IMG/VR virus record: IMGVR_UViG_3300001472_000018
Location: 1 to 27,567 of that record
Reading direction: 5' to 3' (one strand)
Origin: a virus
Length of the DNA stretch: 27,567 bases
In this document: piece after piece, positions 13,001 to 18,172 of the stretch
How the letters are laid out: the number at the start of each line of letters is the position of its first letter
Numbering within the stretch: position 1 is the stretch's first letter
Notes under the pieces: generated by a model
Told to the model about the DNA's origin: nothing
Databases searched by the model: none
The model's input: only the letters and a program-made list of their open reading frames with translations
Position numbers and translations under genes: made by a program

Positions 13001-15748
13001 ACTTTACAGCAGGTTGGGTGGATGAAGTCTTTCTTTATGGATGCGTCTCGTCAGGGCACGGTAGAACTTTCTTTCTTAGATAAGATTGTAAGAGATGCTA
13101 GCCAATTGCAGCGGGTACAGTTTAATGCTCGTGCTAAGCGGTATATGGAAAATAGTAAGAAGTTTAAAAAGACCTCTTACTTTAACGAACACGGCTGGAA
13201 TGGCATGGTTGAACTAGATGCGCAAGGGAATCCTACAGCTAATATGCTTACCATGCTTAGCGGTTCTTATGAATCGGAGTACAACCTTAAGCGTGCTACG
13301 TTAAACAATTCAAAAGCTTTCTATGATTGGAAGCGAAGTGTTACGGGACGTATTGATATCTCTGCTATGTTTGATATCTCTGGTACAGAGGTAAAGCGTA
13401 AAAACAATCCTAAGTACGTAGAGTATCTGAATAAAACGTATGGCGCAGCTGGTGCAGCAGAATTTTTGCAGCAGCAAGAAACGATGGCGCAGGAGTATGT
13501 AGACGCGCGTACCAGTGAATTTGATACGCTGGAGCTTACCCTAGGGGAAAACGCAACAGATGCAAAAGCTTTATGGGAGGCTAAGAATAATCCTATCCAA
13601 GCTTACAAACGTGCTGAGGGTAAAGGGGGTCGTTTTATTAAAGGCGCAACAAGTAGATTCTTGTTAGACATTCCTTTACGCACTGTAAAGGGTAAGGCTA
13701 CGAATTACTATGATGCTAGGTTTGATCAGCTTCAGTCTGAGCCTGATGCATTGGCTTTCTATAATGACTACCGCCAGCAGATAAAAGAGATGATGGCAAT
13801 GTTGCCAGCACATAAGATGACACGTGAAGCGCACCTTGTACGTAATGGACTTTTTATTCCAGCAATTGCGAAATCATTGACGAACGATTTATTTAAAGCA
13901 GAAGGGCTGGCAACCAGGATGAAGCAGCTGCCTGATAATATTCGTAGCGCGTTTACAATTGACCCTGAGTACAATATTAATAAACTTATTGACCCAGTAA
14001 CTGGACGTCCTCGTCAAGAGCTTCCTACTTATTTCTTGGGACAGGTAGATCCTGAAACTCAGGACTACGATATGGATAGGACCTTCCTTGCTTTTACTAT
14101 GATGGCTACCACTTACGATAGTAAGAATGCTATTGAAGATAAAGTTCGGATGACGAAAAGTGTTATGAGCAATGCGCGTGTAGGACGCGTAAAGAAAGGA
14201 TTAGCAGAAAGTGTTTTAAATAAATTAGGGGCAGAGTCTCCTGTAGGGTATGCTGATGAGGCAGCTAGAGCAACTACTATGAGAGTAGTAAATACTGTAG
14301 TAGATACTTTCTACGGTTACCAAAGTAATCAGGATATTACTTTTGAAGCAAATGAAAATTTGTTCACTAAAAAGCAAAAGGAAAAACTAGACGAGTTGAA
14401 AGACCAAAAGCTTGCTGCAAAAACGCAAGAAGAAAAAGACTTAATTCAAAGTCAAATAGAAGAAGCTACTCCTCAAGTAAGTGTGTATAAAGGAATTCGA
14501 GGGGTACAACAGTTTATCCAAGCCAAAGGCATGGCATGGAACGTTCCAGCAGCTATTGTGAATATGGCGTTTGGAGCCATAAGTGTCTTCAAGCACGCTA
14601 GTGGTCAGCGTGACTTTACTGAAGCAGACACCCGTAAAGCTACAGGTATTATGCTAAGTAGTTCATTGAATAATATGACCTTAAATACAGGCTTAACGCA
14701 GAATAAGGAAGCGTTGAAGACTCAAAATGCTATGATAAGCTTTGATTCACTGAAGGACTTTACAGAGATGCGGCACGACCAACGCAAGTTTAAAACTCAA
14801 TCTGGTGAAACTAGCATAAACCAGGCAGAATCTCAGGGCTTTAACAAGCTACGTATGTACGAAATTCAACGTAGCTCAGAGTATTTTGTGTATGGGCAGG
14901 TCATGATTTCTGTATTGCTACATGAAAAAGTCGAGGGTAAGTCTTTGTGGGAGCACATGGGTGGAGATGGGATTATTGATATTGATGGTTATCGTCCGGG
15001 CGAAGAGAAACACTTGGCTTTGATGAATAAGATGGACCAGATCAATAAACGCATACACGGTAACTACGACCCTTCGAGTCCTATCGCAGTGAAGAAGACA
15101 ATGATTGGGCCTCTTCTTATGCAGTTCCGTAGTTGGTTGCCTGAATCCGTAGCAGCTAGATTCGAAAAAGAAAAGTTTGATCCGTATTTGCAACGAGATG
15201 TAAAGGGCACGTATCAAACGATGTTCTTTAGTAGTGCTATTCGTAAGCACCTAACTGCAATGCTTCCAATGTTGGTGCCGAGCTGGGCACGTACGAAAGG
15301 TATGAATGAGATGAGTGCAGAGATCTCAGCAGTGGACCAAGAAAACATTAGAAAGTTCGCGGCTAGCTTGCGTCAGTACTTACAAATAATGATTCTTATT
15401 TCTGTCTTACGTGCCTTGAAAGATGATGAAGACGATAAAGAAGCGTTAATGATTCTGAATGCAAGTCTGAATGTAGTGGACAGAGCTGAAAATGACTTAG
15501 CTTTGTTCGGTCGTCCTGGGGCATTCTTAGATATGACTCAAGGTGATTTCTTAGCTGCAATTGGCGCAGCTAGTGAAGTTGAGAAACTTGGAGAAGCTGT
15601 AGTTAAAACAGCGCAAGGAGACGGAATAATTGAAACCGGTGTTTACGCTGGTAAGTCACGAATGTGGCATCACTTCCAGAAATTAGTACCACACTTAGGA
15701 GCAGTACAGCGGATAGCTAACAACTTAGATCGCGAACTAGGCTCTTGA
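1016..15748 (+). CDS. Giant 4,910-residue virion RNA polymerase and zincin protein, crAss-like type
   Basis: One uninterrupted frame encodes a protein of roughly 540 kDa. Residues 2809-2813 read DYDID followed by KM, the metal-binding DxDxD motif of two-barrel RNA polymerases. It is preceded by YRIP (2769-2772) and a GFLP turn, the arrangement seen in crAss-like virion polymerases and distantly in bacterial beta-prime. Residues 3632-3636 read HELVH with acidic residues at 3735, 3736 and 3740 (EEFVAES), a gluzincin-type metalloprotease signature. The N-terminal region (about 220-415) carries Ala/Gly-rich hydrophobic helices that could be membrane-active. Coiled-coil-like stretches lie near 777-855, 3844-3882 and 4452-4488. 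Proline-rich linkers near 961-1028, 1452-1502 and 3498-3548 divide it into blocks. The C-terminus has an RSWLPE element near 4703. Virion packaging, injection and early transcription are inferred from the family; cleavage at the linkers is possible but not shown. Confidence 0.88.
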   Translation: MAEENQEPVNLGDLGTASSSDIRKALEGQPSPVEAKDAVDSETPTETPDAPPASPGQDITGFLTNSSNNIVQKENGSFKFINPYDNNLDVDLDQFETQRRRVSEGSALSGILNGVEGLEESFTYTSLEDTAKRSQEAQGVINKMKNGMTQLVADTGINVAQGFGALLYGVPSAIANGDITKLYDNSLANNLDKGTEFLDEFYKIKRGGDQSKGQKVANFLFDDLAGGASFVMGAIATEMAFSALTAATFGGAAPAQAAVTAGLVARGTRLAQKTLQGGKALISGSLVDDALRASRSLGAAATREGAASALQAAAQTARTPMALQAAARVGRQLITGASMESGMEARHMLNASVENQKQQYEELNGKGSFSEEMAGDFREEISGYADGVFGANMALVGASNMLMFPKLFGVGLRKGMSTSKFIDTSKLSQKARARLAKNLGVVEGKLPRLVDAARGNTLGRIAGRTGTVGRVTAANTKNALYEGFIEEGGQGAISRSTEDYISKRYDPKGVKDTVRFADSFLEGLKGSYTTKDGFKEIGIGMLLAFTGVPMYARNQSTTPSSNSETAGKPEKKWKWQMMGGYADQRKALIARDKKMDAIMNLSEKHGDVGGILRAEIANMNRQNVLQKEQDASIQEGRFKEAKDAEAEMIFSHAATKVVTGRYEQSIAEAQQIMDEMSDEELREQLGPSAKNMTEEDLRAHRNKAMETYRSRMDRARQAYDRAGTVYRGEDADIHTGVAHMLYMTKEKDAREKSIAGEIADAIENMNEGDVLDLVRMQADLNMTESTTNSFLDLINKYQNIDKQLNTKLERKIIKNIDPEKADQRQKDIASAQQAREILAEQMETMLETMATAQNVERGKYDFDLSTFDRLGDLHRAIRRQQGVEFQEADLKALFEDMYAVAQDRLNLIGNYNDFIKPGGVERFESKMIGSIERLAKMSPEQRQEARQQAAAEEDADADSAVAEEIVKAEEAATKQASSPQNPGSNPPQAQDGGGEFSVNQAPQQVVTEPGIGFPEPAGYTGDVPTAPANVELRETLPGENPTRNTVVSDVTTVQFQFTNANNSTEENKGSTINDKYLAGLKKVIAGLPIGTVIEAREGESNGRIALRADKTLLADIKIQEFSQEVQAELRLGKTVALVTTSEVSRGFVGGETLWENNNGVRVSANQKNDFPTEDLVREVLPNGVEDIKGMNLVPSNSNNLLPIAGVESMGIPGEMVTDPKFAGNLLVSTVDALTKEEAYHFVELSPMTYESSTQLVDLVDAFNQFVLSPNSMSPSQNDLLRKFAEASQIDLQQPADEVSKAVALKLRRIIQGAEFLSEQTKKLKNNPRIKRPLLAVEPLGSGRDGITLVALLQGDTYYSHDKEGNRQGPGAEAIASFITKRPANVTQEGTTVYPDGKGNFDVFSTLEMVQKQGKFVYRAPFVVDGKIYNRQFAKVELSMNPLVPVPTKFKRLEETPEPAGNTSSEVVIEKNTQFDPGNYDPNKFGLDADYLPSSSQESTDPMERAGALYEVPGLTSRQLRDGINFSTGMMARAFSTHIRTKDRSVPISSDYLRRYVKANLENNLAYYKSLKQEGFTVKVVEAHEAYLSSENFNPLMDLAMVELLQQAKDTVVGQGDLNKALENIRDRAANSEMLDDAEQAERDANPMAAFDENFAFGVNPKSTLRLESKLLLMGLVDERGTTGKSFGLAGRKFLNNTDLLDKLSAVLAGVAPSYIKVKERLKKYTKTYPQFQSVLDIMTDTYAINSIPPGLKATSTAKEYAEIQNRALSVQDMIRNQFVVFANKEVTTYDSVKIVDVTATQARDIQIWNSNSRNMREHAGNDIRSALIEQEFFDLDGAINKPKFKNLYDQIVGISELPESDQAAKFSLILEDELNISVTPDALTSKNLTDNEKGDRIFLGVEDALRKGEAGTAGIVGRFKTALKDLSTSDLTLEEALSSGSQAGRAVKDFFVGLADYRENFIQKSSKDGDNKTRYQYSAPKLVHQMLREIKTAAVENPASVLLGKRFAQLSAENRRLIELTYLSGIKKGNKGKERNFHGMQVGDNVLAQLAFYGNRNTYKQRDANGEAIIISKFLMPTLADKQTMPILQAPALSAKQAGVVLNEEVSEKSWKTLTFKDVVPNVAGAYETILKDSVDLEIDRIMRIQAGNTEGMTAAQRVAVGFVMVPSLNGVAETFMEGKIKRADFRAEIHSKAVRVFEEAMNEDMQHMLRETEGTIWNPTDKEGVETIGELFHFNGSKKKSPVKVHVAPTANLQKGGRHIVAFVAFLAKYAMDSMNVRTSVIMDTMGDPGAFVKTDKETGKIKPAKTATNLGKRFASLIAPGAAIPYVTYNNRKGIPVDSQKVNFLVIPARVVSKAGHYEYLKKIGQSADELSMQENYDSADAAEYTTVEEHLGILYAKGEITRLEMDDVLSKIANNIKLTNELDWFQPMKPVTTARVGDHMLYVKSAAFPLVPQLTQGTELDKLRVFMETNNVQRAAYDSAVKLGNEWSDVNDTLATEAQKMIPVHVGDTVEINVDELKKRVITGVDRKYMRIQQEVPSSTTNEKVHGSQVAKLLLVDIISSKFILNGESVKGAKMYQAYLKARREEQNARLEVFAARYGMEYDSDTGISHTPESRKKFAERITEEGVDRSYDANELAHLYFDQETVRFLTPLEAGPSSERIENLVKSIIFKEVYEPSIEGFSGPIRPEVGIKSIDEDLVNSGDIMWVMKGGVRLFDGNKLKVAQEGQMDQIIMPWKYKASLEKYMDDDGNINADDLPPELLKAFAYRIPNQRKSSSAAFEIVGFLPKSYGDTLIVNEELVGRIGQDYDIDKMFGFLYSIEQTEDGSIEVIRSEEKASAQRRVAAARNEQVDIYLASMDPQDNAVEKAIHAPVTDGYAVALADQMDGLLHDDAVLGLPMSQSYNSRKADAARSAKSSIGVFAKQHVLHAQLQQSLETRGYGGISFREGEFITILSSPNAKKPTENIALGNIGIHDADFKLEYKNPPAAGNRSDQFSRLLNHSVDNENNGLLSKLGITQDTWPVWTGLTHMGYNQETIAFLVAMPAVQQYLALKKKTGRLASTGSTIKISTLIAQEITKLQGDSKNPIDIKTLPELDKESMLDIIKGASEKSEREISQMNLRALLAVEKLEVMGRDLSRVQNFMGLDTNRPKTLIGLQVALSKMKNPQSDKEGTTFSVLDAVSAADMTVSGQISNLVKRTATGLLNIQNNLLPQNIISSLVTDFEKAGLTQSVEESIGDLIKGVKSYNYSLFTAKLAGRSAEEVRAEAHNLETGGIATLLIEARQNPEIANNSFIKQLIAVKAPGSYPHLEFPGDRELEGSSTELHRGFLSLLRSADPEVKKFGEYLVVYALATSGGKLKARGYLKYVPAEYLQSKGLGDIVNIPNIAESVSTDKVITEVIRHNDTLAPYYNSKADAGIFTSNEVLHLDVEAASFRGHVRVKNALYAPSDTMGRMVRHKGKDVEAIPLILVSKLGDYLTDEYTSDFQPANKKPIVKSLKGNTTAPAPDAPPQGTMDQSYEPTRNVAEEYDPNFNPVVPMNMGLSGKVNDEIVRSENPNKMPMGIKEFLKVSELRNNPFIQELAQTQESLQPEDRVTVVVSEDLPGKGMYNAGTNTVTIRQDMVNDIRTVTHELVHAFTSLSIKVAQGKAKISDPNKKAKMVAAVNELQKLLNIARTPESLQKMGLTFAGQQQSARGYRAFKNQRDGKALTAEEQLDLDFFKENLDKYYAFVSLEEFVAESFSNKKFAERIAKLSLNRNETFIDRFMQAVNKALIALGINFGKDTKFLKEIYTLSMGIVDIQTGGQIGLIPGQEIASSDLIDAVTAVDVGGQNLQGLDQMKDYKEKRIRQFEELKSRYNTNREFVRRVEARLVQERKDLKVLTDDSVEITPDYFLAVGQRELDFARRTIENVDSTDPQITMALSALENIYSVVEFYDKSREILKDPALLDVATALRREASELKDNYLDKARDITRRGARQELETLGVNVDANSFETLQQVGWMKSFFMDASRQGTVELSFLDKIVRDASQLQRVQFNARAKRYMENSKKFKKTSYFNEHGWNGMVELDAQGNPTANMLTMLSGSYESEYNLKRATLNNSKAFYDWKRSVTGRIDISAMFDISGTEVKRKNNPKYVEYLNKTYGAAGAAEFLQQQETMAQEYVDARTSEFDTLELTLGENATDAKALWEAKNNPIQAYKRAEGKGGRFIKGATSRFLLDIPLRTVKGKATNYYDARFDQLQSEPDALAFYNDYRQQIKEMMAMLPAHKMTREAHLVRNGLFIPAIAKSLTNDLFKAEGLATRMKQLPDNIRSAFTIDPEYNINKLIDPVTGRPRQELPTYFLGQVDPETQDYDMDRTFLAFTMMATTYDSKNAIEDKVRMTKSVMSNARVGRVKKGLAESVLNKLGAESPVGYADEAARATTMRVVNTVVDTFYGYQSNQDITFEANENLFTKKQKEKLDELKDQKLAAKTQEEKDLIQSQIEEATPQVSVYKGIRGVQQFIQAKGMAWNVPAAIVNMAFGAISVFKHASGQRDFTEADTRKATGIMLSSSLNNMTLNTGLTQNKEALKTQNAMISFDSLKDFTEMRHDQRKFKTQSGETSINQAESQGFNKLRMYEIQRSSEYFVYGQVMISVLLHEKVEGKSLWEHMGGDGIIDIDGYRPGEEKHLALMNKMDQINKRIHGNYDPSSPIAVKKTMIGPLLMQFRSWLPESVAARFEKEKFDPYLQRDVKGTYQTMFFSSAIRKHLTAMLPMLVPSWARTKGMNEMSAEISAVDQENIRKFAASLRQYLQIMILISVLRALKDDEDDKEALMILNASLNVVDRAENDLALFGRPGAFLDMTQGDFLAAIGAASEVEKLGEAVVKTAQGDGIIETGVYAGKSRMWHHFQKLVPHLGAVQRIANNLDRELGS

Positions 15749-15751
15749 CAC

Positions 15752-17020
15752 ATGAAAAATAAAATAATCTTTAAAACGCTTAGCCTACTTTGGTTAGGCG
15801 TTTTTCTTGGCTATAATAATTATAGTCAATCTGTCCCCTTTATAGAAGGAATAAACTTATTATTTCCTGGGTGCACTGATCCTATGGCGCTCAACTACAA
15901 TGAGGAAGCTACTGAAGATGATGGCACCTGCGTCTATTCTATAGGCCCAGATCCAGTCATACTTAATATAACTGTTACAGATGAAAGCTGCCAAGAGTAC
16001 GAGACAGGAGTCCTGTCTTCTTACGTATACGAGGCTACTATAGTAAATATAGGAAACGAAGCAGTTACAAACTTTTGCCTTAGCGACTTCTTAGGTACCA
16101 CGTTTAACTGTTTTAACGGGGTCTCTAATCTTGCTGTTTGGATTCAACCCGGGGATACTATAACTGTGACGGGTAACATCAATAGTATAGGCACATGGGT
16201 AGAAGGACAAGGAAACTATATGACTGTAACGAGTGTTCCTGGGGAGGTTATTACAGGTAATAATAACTTTGTTTTTTATATGCCTGAGGGAGTGGATTGC
16301 GTAGAGCCTGCTGATCCTGAATACTGCGATACTCTACTGGTCTACGTGACTGAAATAGACACGCTTATTGAGTATGTAGAACTTCCGGCTGATACAGTGA
16401 CTGTGCTGCAGCTAGACACGTTGTATATTCCTTGGGAGTATTATTTCTACGATACGGTATACGTAGATGTTTTTGACACTATTTACGTGACAATGCTAGA
16501 TACTGTAATTATTACAGAAATAGATTTACAGTATGTATATGAAACAGATACTATTCTTGTACTACAAGTAGACACAGTTCTTGTGTCTCAAATAGATACT
16601 CTCTTTCAGGAGGTAGTAATCTATGAATATATCTACCAGACGGATACAGTACTCCAAGTAGTATACGATGAGGTTTTAATAGACTGCGGGACCGGTCTAC
16701 CTTGTATAGGAGGTTTCTCAGGCATGACGTGTGAATCTGTATTCATACCAAATGCGTTTTCTCCAAACAACGATGGCATTAATGATACTTTCTATGTAGT
16801 ATCTGAATCTTATGACTGCTGGTTAGAATGGCAGTTAATCGTATACAATAGGTGGGGTACTGCAATTTGGAGCAGCGATGATCCGCAAGCCCAGTGGTAT
16901 GGACAAGCAGAAAATCAAATGCATTACGTTTCAGATGGCGTGTATGTCTGGACTCTGCGGGCAAAGGGAGCCACAGGTAACGCGTTAGATCTATCAGGGT
17001 CAGTTACGGTCTTCCGTTGA
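15752..17020 (+). CDS. Secreted surface protein with T9SS type B (CHU_C) sorting domain
   Basis: The 422-residue protein begins with a clear signal peptide (basic MKNKIIFK, then a hydrophobic core to about residue 20). Residues 40-60 carry the cysteine-bracketed GCTDPMALNYN...DDGTC element common in secreted flavobacterial proteins. A beta-rich domain follows at about 68-185, then an eight-residue DT repeat stalk (193-300). Residues 328-422 match the gliding-motility-associated C-terminal domain: IPNAFSPNNDGINDTF at 332-347, a central YNRWG, a DGVYVW strand and a terminal VTVFR. That domain is the cargo signal of the type IX secretion system, found in Bacteroidota. The gene starts three bases after the giant protein's stop, so it is probably co-transcribed and coupled. 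It is unlikely to be a standard capsid part. Host-surface display, superinfection exclusion or a virion receptor role are all inferences. Confidence 0.85.
   Translation: MKNKIIFKTLSLLWLGVFLGYNNYSQSVPFIEGINLLFPGCTDPMALNYNEEATEDDGTCVYSIGPDPVILNITVTDESCQEYETGVLSSYVYEATIVNIGNEAVTNFCLSDFLGTTFNCFNGVSNLAVWIQPGDTITVTGNINSIGTWVEGQGNYMTVTSVPGEVITGNNNFVFYMPEGVDCVEPADPEYCDTLLVYVTEIDTLIEYVELPADTVTVLQLDTLYIPWEYYFYDTVYVDVFDTIYVTMLDTVIITEIDLQYVYETDTILVLQVDTVLVSQIDTLFQEVVIYEYIYQTDTVLQVVYDEVLIDCGTGLPCIGGFSGMTCESVFIPNAFSPNNDGINDTFYVVSESYDCWLEWQLIVYNRWGTAIWSSDDPQAQWYGQAENQMHYVSDGVYVWTLRAKGATGNALDLSGSVTVFR
16328..16651 (+). repeat. Octapeptide DT(V/I/L) repeat stalk inside the T9SS cargo gene
   Basis: Within the secreted protein, Asp-Thr pairs followed by an aliphatic residue occur at residues 193, 203, 214, 222, 234, 242, 250, 266, 274, 282 and 298. 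Position 258 (DL) and position 290 (degenerate) keep the register. From 234 to 298 the period is exactly eight residues (24 bases). Aliphatic and aromatic residues alternate between the DT pairs, which suggests extended beta-strands forming a stalk between the N-terminal domain and the sorting domain. The DNA copies have diverged, so this is an old protein-level repeat and not a recent tandem duplication. Confidence 0.8.
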
Positions 17021-17287
17021 CGCATTGGTTACACGTCCGCAAATCATGTGCTCTGAGATTAGCACGTGGTCTTCTCCGTCGATAGGAATAATTAGACCTT
17101 TAGATTCAGGATGTACCATAACAGTATCGCCAACTTTAACATTGCGGCAATCAGGTCCGACTGCTAGAACGGGCAATACATAAGAAGGTCTAACAGTAGT
17201 CTGTTCCGTAAGGATAATACCAGACTTAGTCTTCTCGTGCTTTTCGTGAGGCAGAATCACGTAGTTGTGTGTGGGTATAAAATTCAT
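17000..17287 (-). CDS. GroES-like co-chaperonin (phage Cpn10)
   Basis: The 95-residue length matches Cpn10. The N-terminal strand (PTHNYVILPHE) is followed by a mobile-loop region at about 16-32 containing KSGIIL, the equivalent of the GIVL tripeptide region by which GroES contacts GroEL. Then come VLAVGPD (40-46) and VKVGDTVMV (50-58), typical of the GroES barrel, and a C-terminal strand with VLISEHMICG. The protein should cap the host GroEL in the cytoplasm, as T4 gp31 does during capsid protein folding; the client here is unknown. No GroEL is encoded in the window. It is the last gene of the leftward block, 11 bases after the 44-residue gene, and its 3' end overlaps the rightward secreted-protein gene by 21 bases. 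Confidence 0.85.
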   Translation of the reverse strand: MNFIPTHNYVILPHEKHEKTKSGIILTEQTTVRPSYVLPVLAVGPDCRNVKVGDTVMVHPESKGLIIPIDGEDHVLISEHMICGRVTNASTEDRN

Positions 17288-17298
17288 TGCTGATAAAT

Positions 17299-17433
17299 TT
17301 AGCGTCCTTGCCCTCTGTAAGATTTCTTATAGAGCTTGGAGTTATTACTTTTAGATGTCTTTGTTTTAGCGTGTACACCTGGACGCTTTACACTTTGCTT
17401 AGTTGCAAATGTGCTAGTCATATTCTTTGCCAT
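17299..17433 (-). CDS. Small very basic 44-residue protein
   Basis: This short frame runs from ATG at 17433 to TAA at 17299-17301. It starts MAKNMTSTFATKQSVKRPGV and ends KKSYRGQGR. It is rich in Lys, Arg, Ser and Thr, has no acidic residues and contains no hydrophobic segment, so it may be disordered and bind nucleic acid. From memory, similar short proteins with a KRPGVHAKTKTSK-like core and a YRGQGR end recur in Bacteroidota phages, without a known function. It sits between uracil-DNA glycosylase and the GroES-like gene, with 11 bases to the latter. Co-oriented neighbours, a clean ATG and a biased composition support it as real. Confidence 0.75.
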   Translation of the reverse strand: MAKNMTSTFATKQSVKRPGVHAKTKTSKSNNSKLYKKSYRGQGR

Positions 17434-17441
17434 ACCGTAAA

Positions 17442-17490
17442 GGTAGTAACTGAGGCGGGACTCTCACCCGCACTCAGTCTACTGTCTACC
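17442..17490 (-). other. Strong bulged hairpin between the UDG gene and the 44-residue gene
   Basis: An inverted repeat pairs ACTGAG plus GCGGG (17449-17459) with CCCGC plus CTCAGT (17467-17478), with one bulged base at 17472 and a seven-base loop at 17460-17466. Three more pairs (17446-17448 with 17480-17482) extend it past a second bulge, and GGTAG at 17442-17446 could alternatively pair with CTACC at 17486-17490, which overlaps the UDG stop. No U-run follows on either strand, so it is not a textbook intrinsic terminator. It could be an RNA processing or stability element, or control initiation of the small gene that begins at 17433. Confidence 0.6.
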
Positions 17491-18172
17491 AGTTTATTGG
17501 TTCAGCACCGTGTTGTACTAAAAAGTTATTGGCTTTCTGAAAATGCCCTGATCCAAAGTACCCTGCTTTACCCCCTGCGTACACTTCTGCAGCAGGGTGT
17601 GGGGCTTTAAGTACTAGTTGATGCGGCATAGTAAAGAACTTCTCATACTCTTGTGCTGCTTTACCCCATAGCATAATAACAAGGGGAGCTTGGGACTCGC
17701 GAAAGTTCAGCGCGTTCAAGGAAGCAGCAATAAACTTCTCCCATCCCCATCCGTGGTGTGACTTTGGTGAGCCAGCATCCACTGTAAGGATTGTATTAAG
17801 AAGAAGAACCCCTTGCTCAGCCCAATGGCTAAGGTTGCCGTTCTCTTTACTCAGTCTTCCAATGCTGCCTTTAATCTCCTTTTGGATGTTACGTAAAGAC
17901 GGGTTGATTTTAGGACTATCGCCTACGTCAAATGCTAAGCCTGTAGCTACCCCATCATGATAAGGGTCTTGTCCTAGTATAAGTACACGGGCATCGAGCA
18001 GTGAGGTGTCTCTATATGCTCTGAAGATATTCTTTCGTGCAGGATAGGTAGTACCAAATGTATAGCAGACTCCCAATTTTTCTTGGAGAGCCTGCATATA
18101 CTTTGAATCGAACTCAGCATCTAAATGCTTTGCCCACTCCTTACCTACAACGTGTTCATACGTTGTAACCAT
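17486..18172 (-). CDS. ung: Uracil-DNA glycosylase, family 1
   Basis: The 228-residue protein has the family 1 water-activating motif GQDPYH at 67-72 (catalytic Asp69), the uracil-pocket segment GVLLLNT at 121-127 (Asn126), and the His loop beginning HPAAEVYAGGK at 192. That loop replaces the usual HPSP with HPAA but keeps His192 and the downstream GYFGSGHF. Length is close to bacterial Ung. The enzyme removes uracil from DNA to start base-excision repair, here probably protecting phage DNA during replication. UDG is a recurrent gene of crAss-like phages. Its start overlaps the end of the nuclease gene by 17 bases, and the chosen ATG gives a normal N-terminus. It ends with TAG, the only amber stop seen in the block. 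Confidence 0.93.
   Translation of the reverse strand: MVTTYEHVVGKEWAKHLDAEFDSKYMQALQEKLGVCYTFGTTYPARKNIFRAYRDTSLLDARVLILGQDPYHDGVATGLAFDVGDSPKINPSLRNIQKEIKGSIGRLSKENGNLSHWAEQGVLLLNTILTVDAGSPKSHHGWGWEKFIAASLNALNFRESQAPLVIMLWGKAAQEYEKFFTMPHQLVLKAPHPAAEVYAGGKAGYFGSGHFQKANNFLVQHGAEPINW

Noticed and set aside
2008-15250. Many short leftward frames inside the giant gene
   Set aside because: They are antisense shadows of a 14.7 kb gene, rich in Cys, Ser and Leu with no recognisable motifs.
1016-15748. Alternative genetic code (TAG or TGA read as an amino acid), known in some crAss-like phages
   Set aside because: The 4,910-residue frame and all other genes read through cleanly with the standard code, and TAA, TGA and one TAG occur as normal stops.
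17446-17490. Leftward tRNA suggested by a T-arm-like GCGGG stem and CCCGC
   Set aside because: The loop lacks the TTC consensus and the matching 5' acceptor half would be only about 23 bases away, leaving no space for D and anticodon arms.
17442-17490. Intrinsic terminator
   Set aside because: The stem is strong but no U-run follows it on either strand.
17287-17610. Rightward 107-residue frame
   Set aside because: It lies antisense to the 44-residue gene and the UDG gene, both better supported; its composition is not coding-like.
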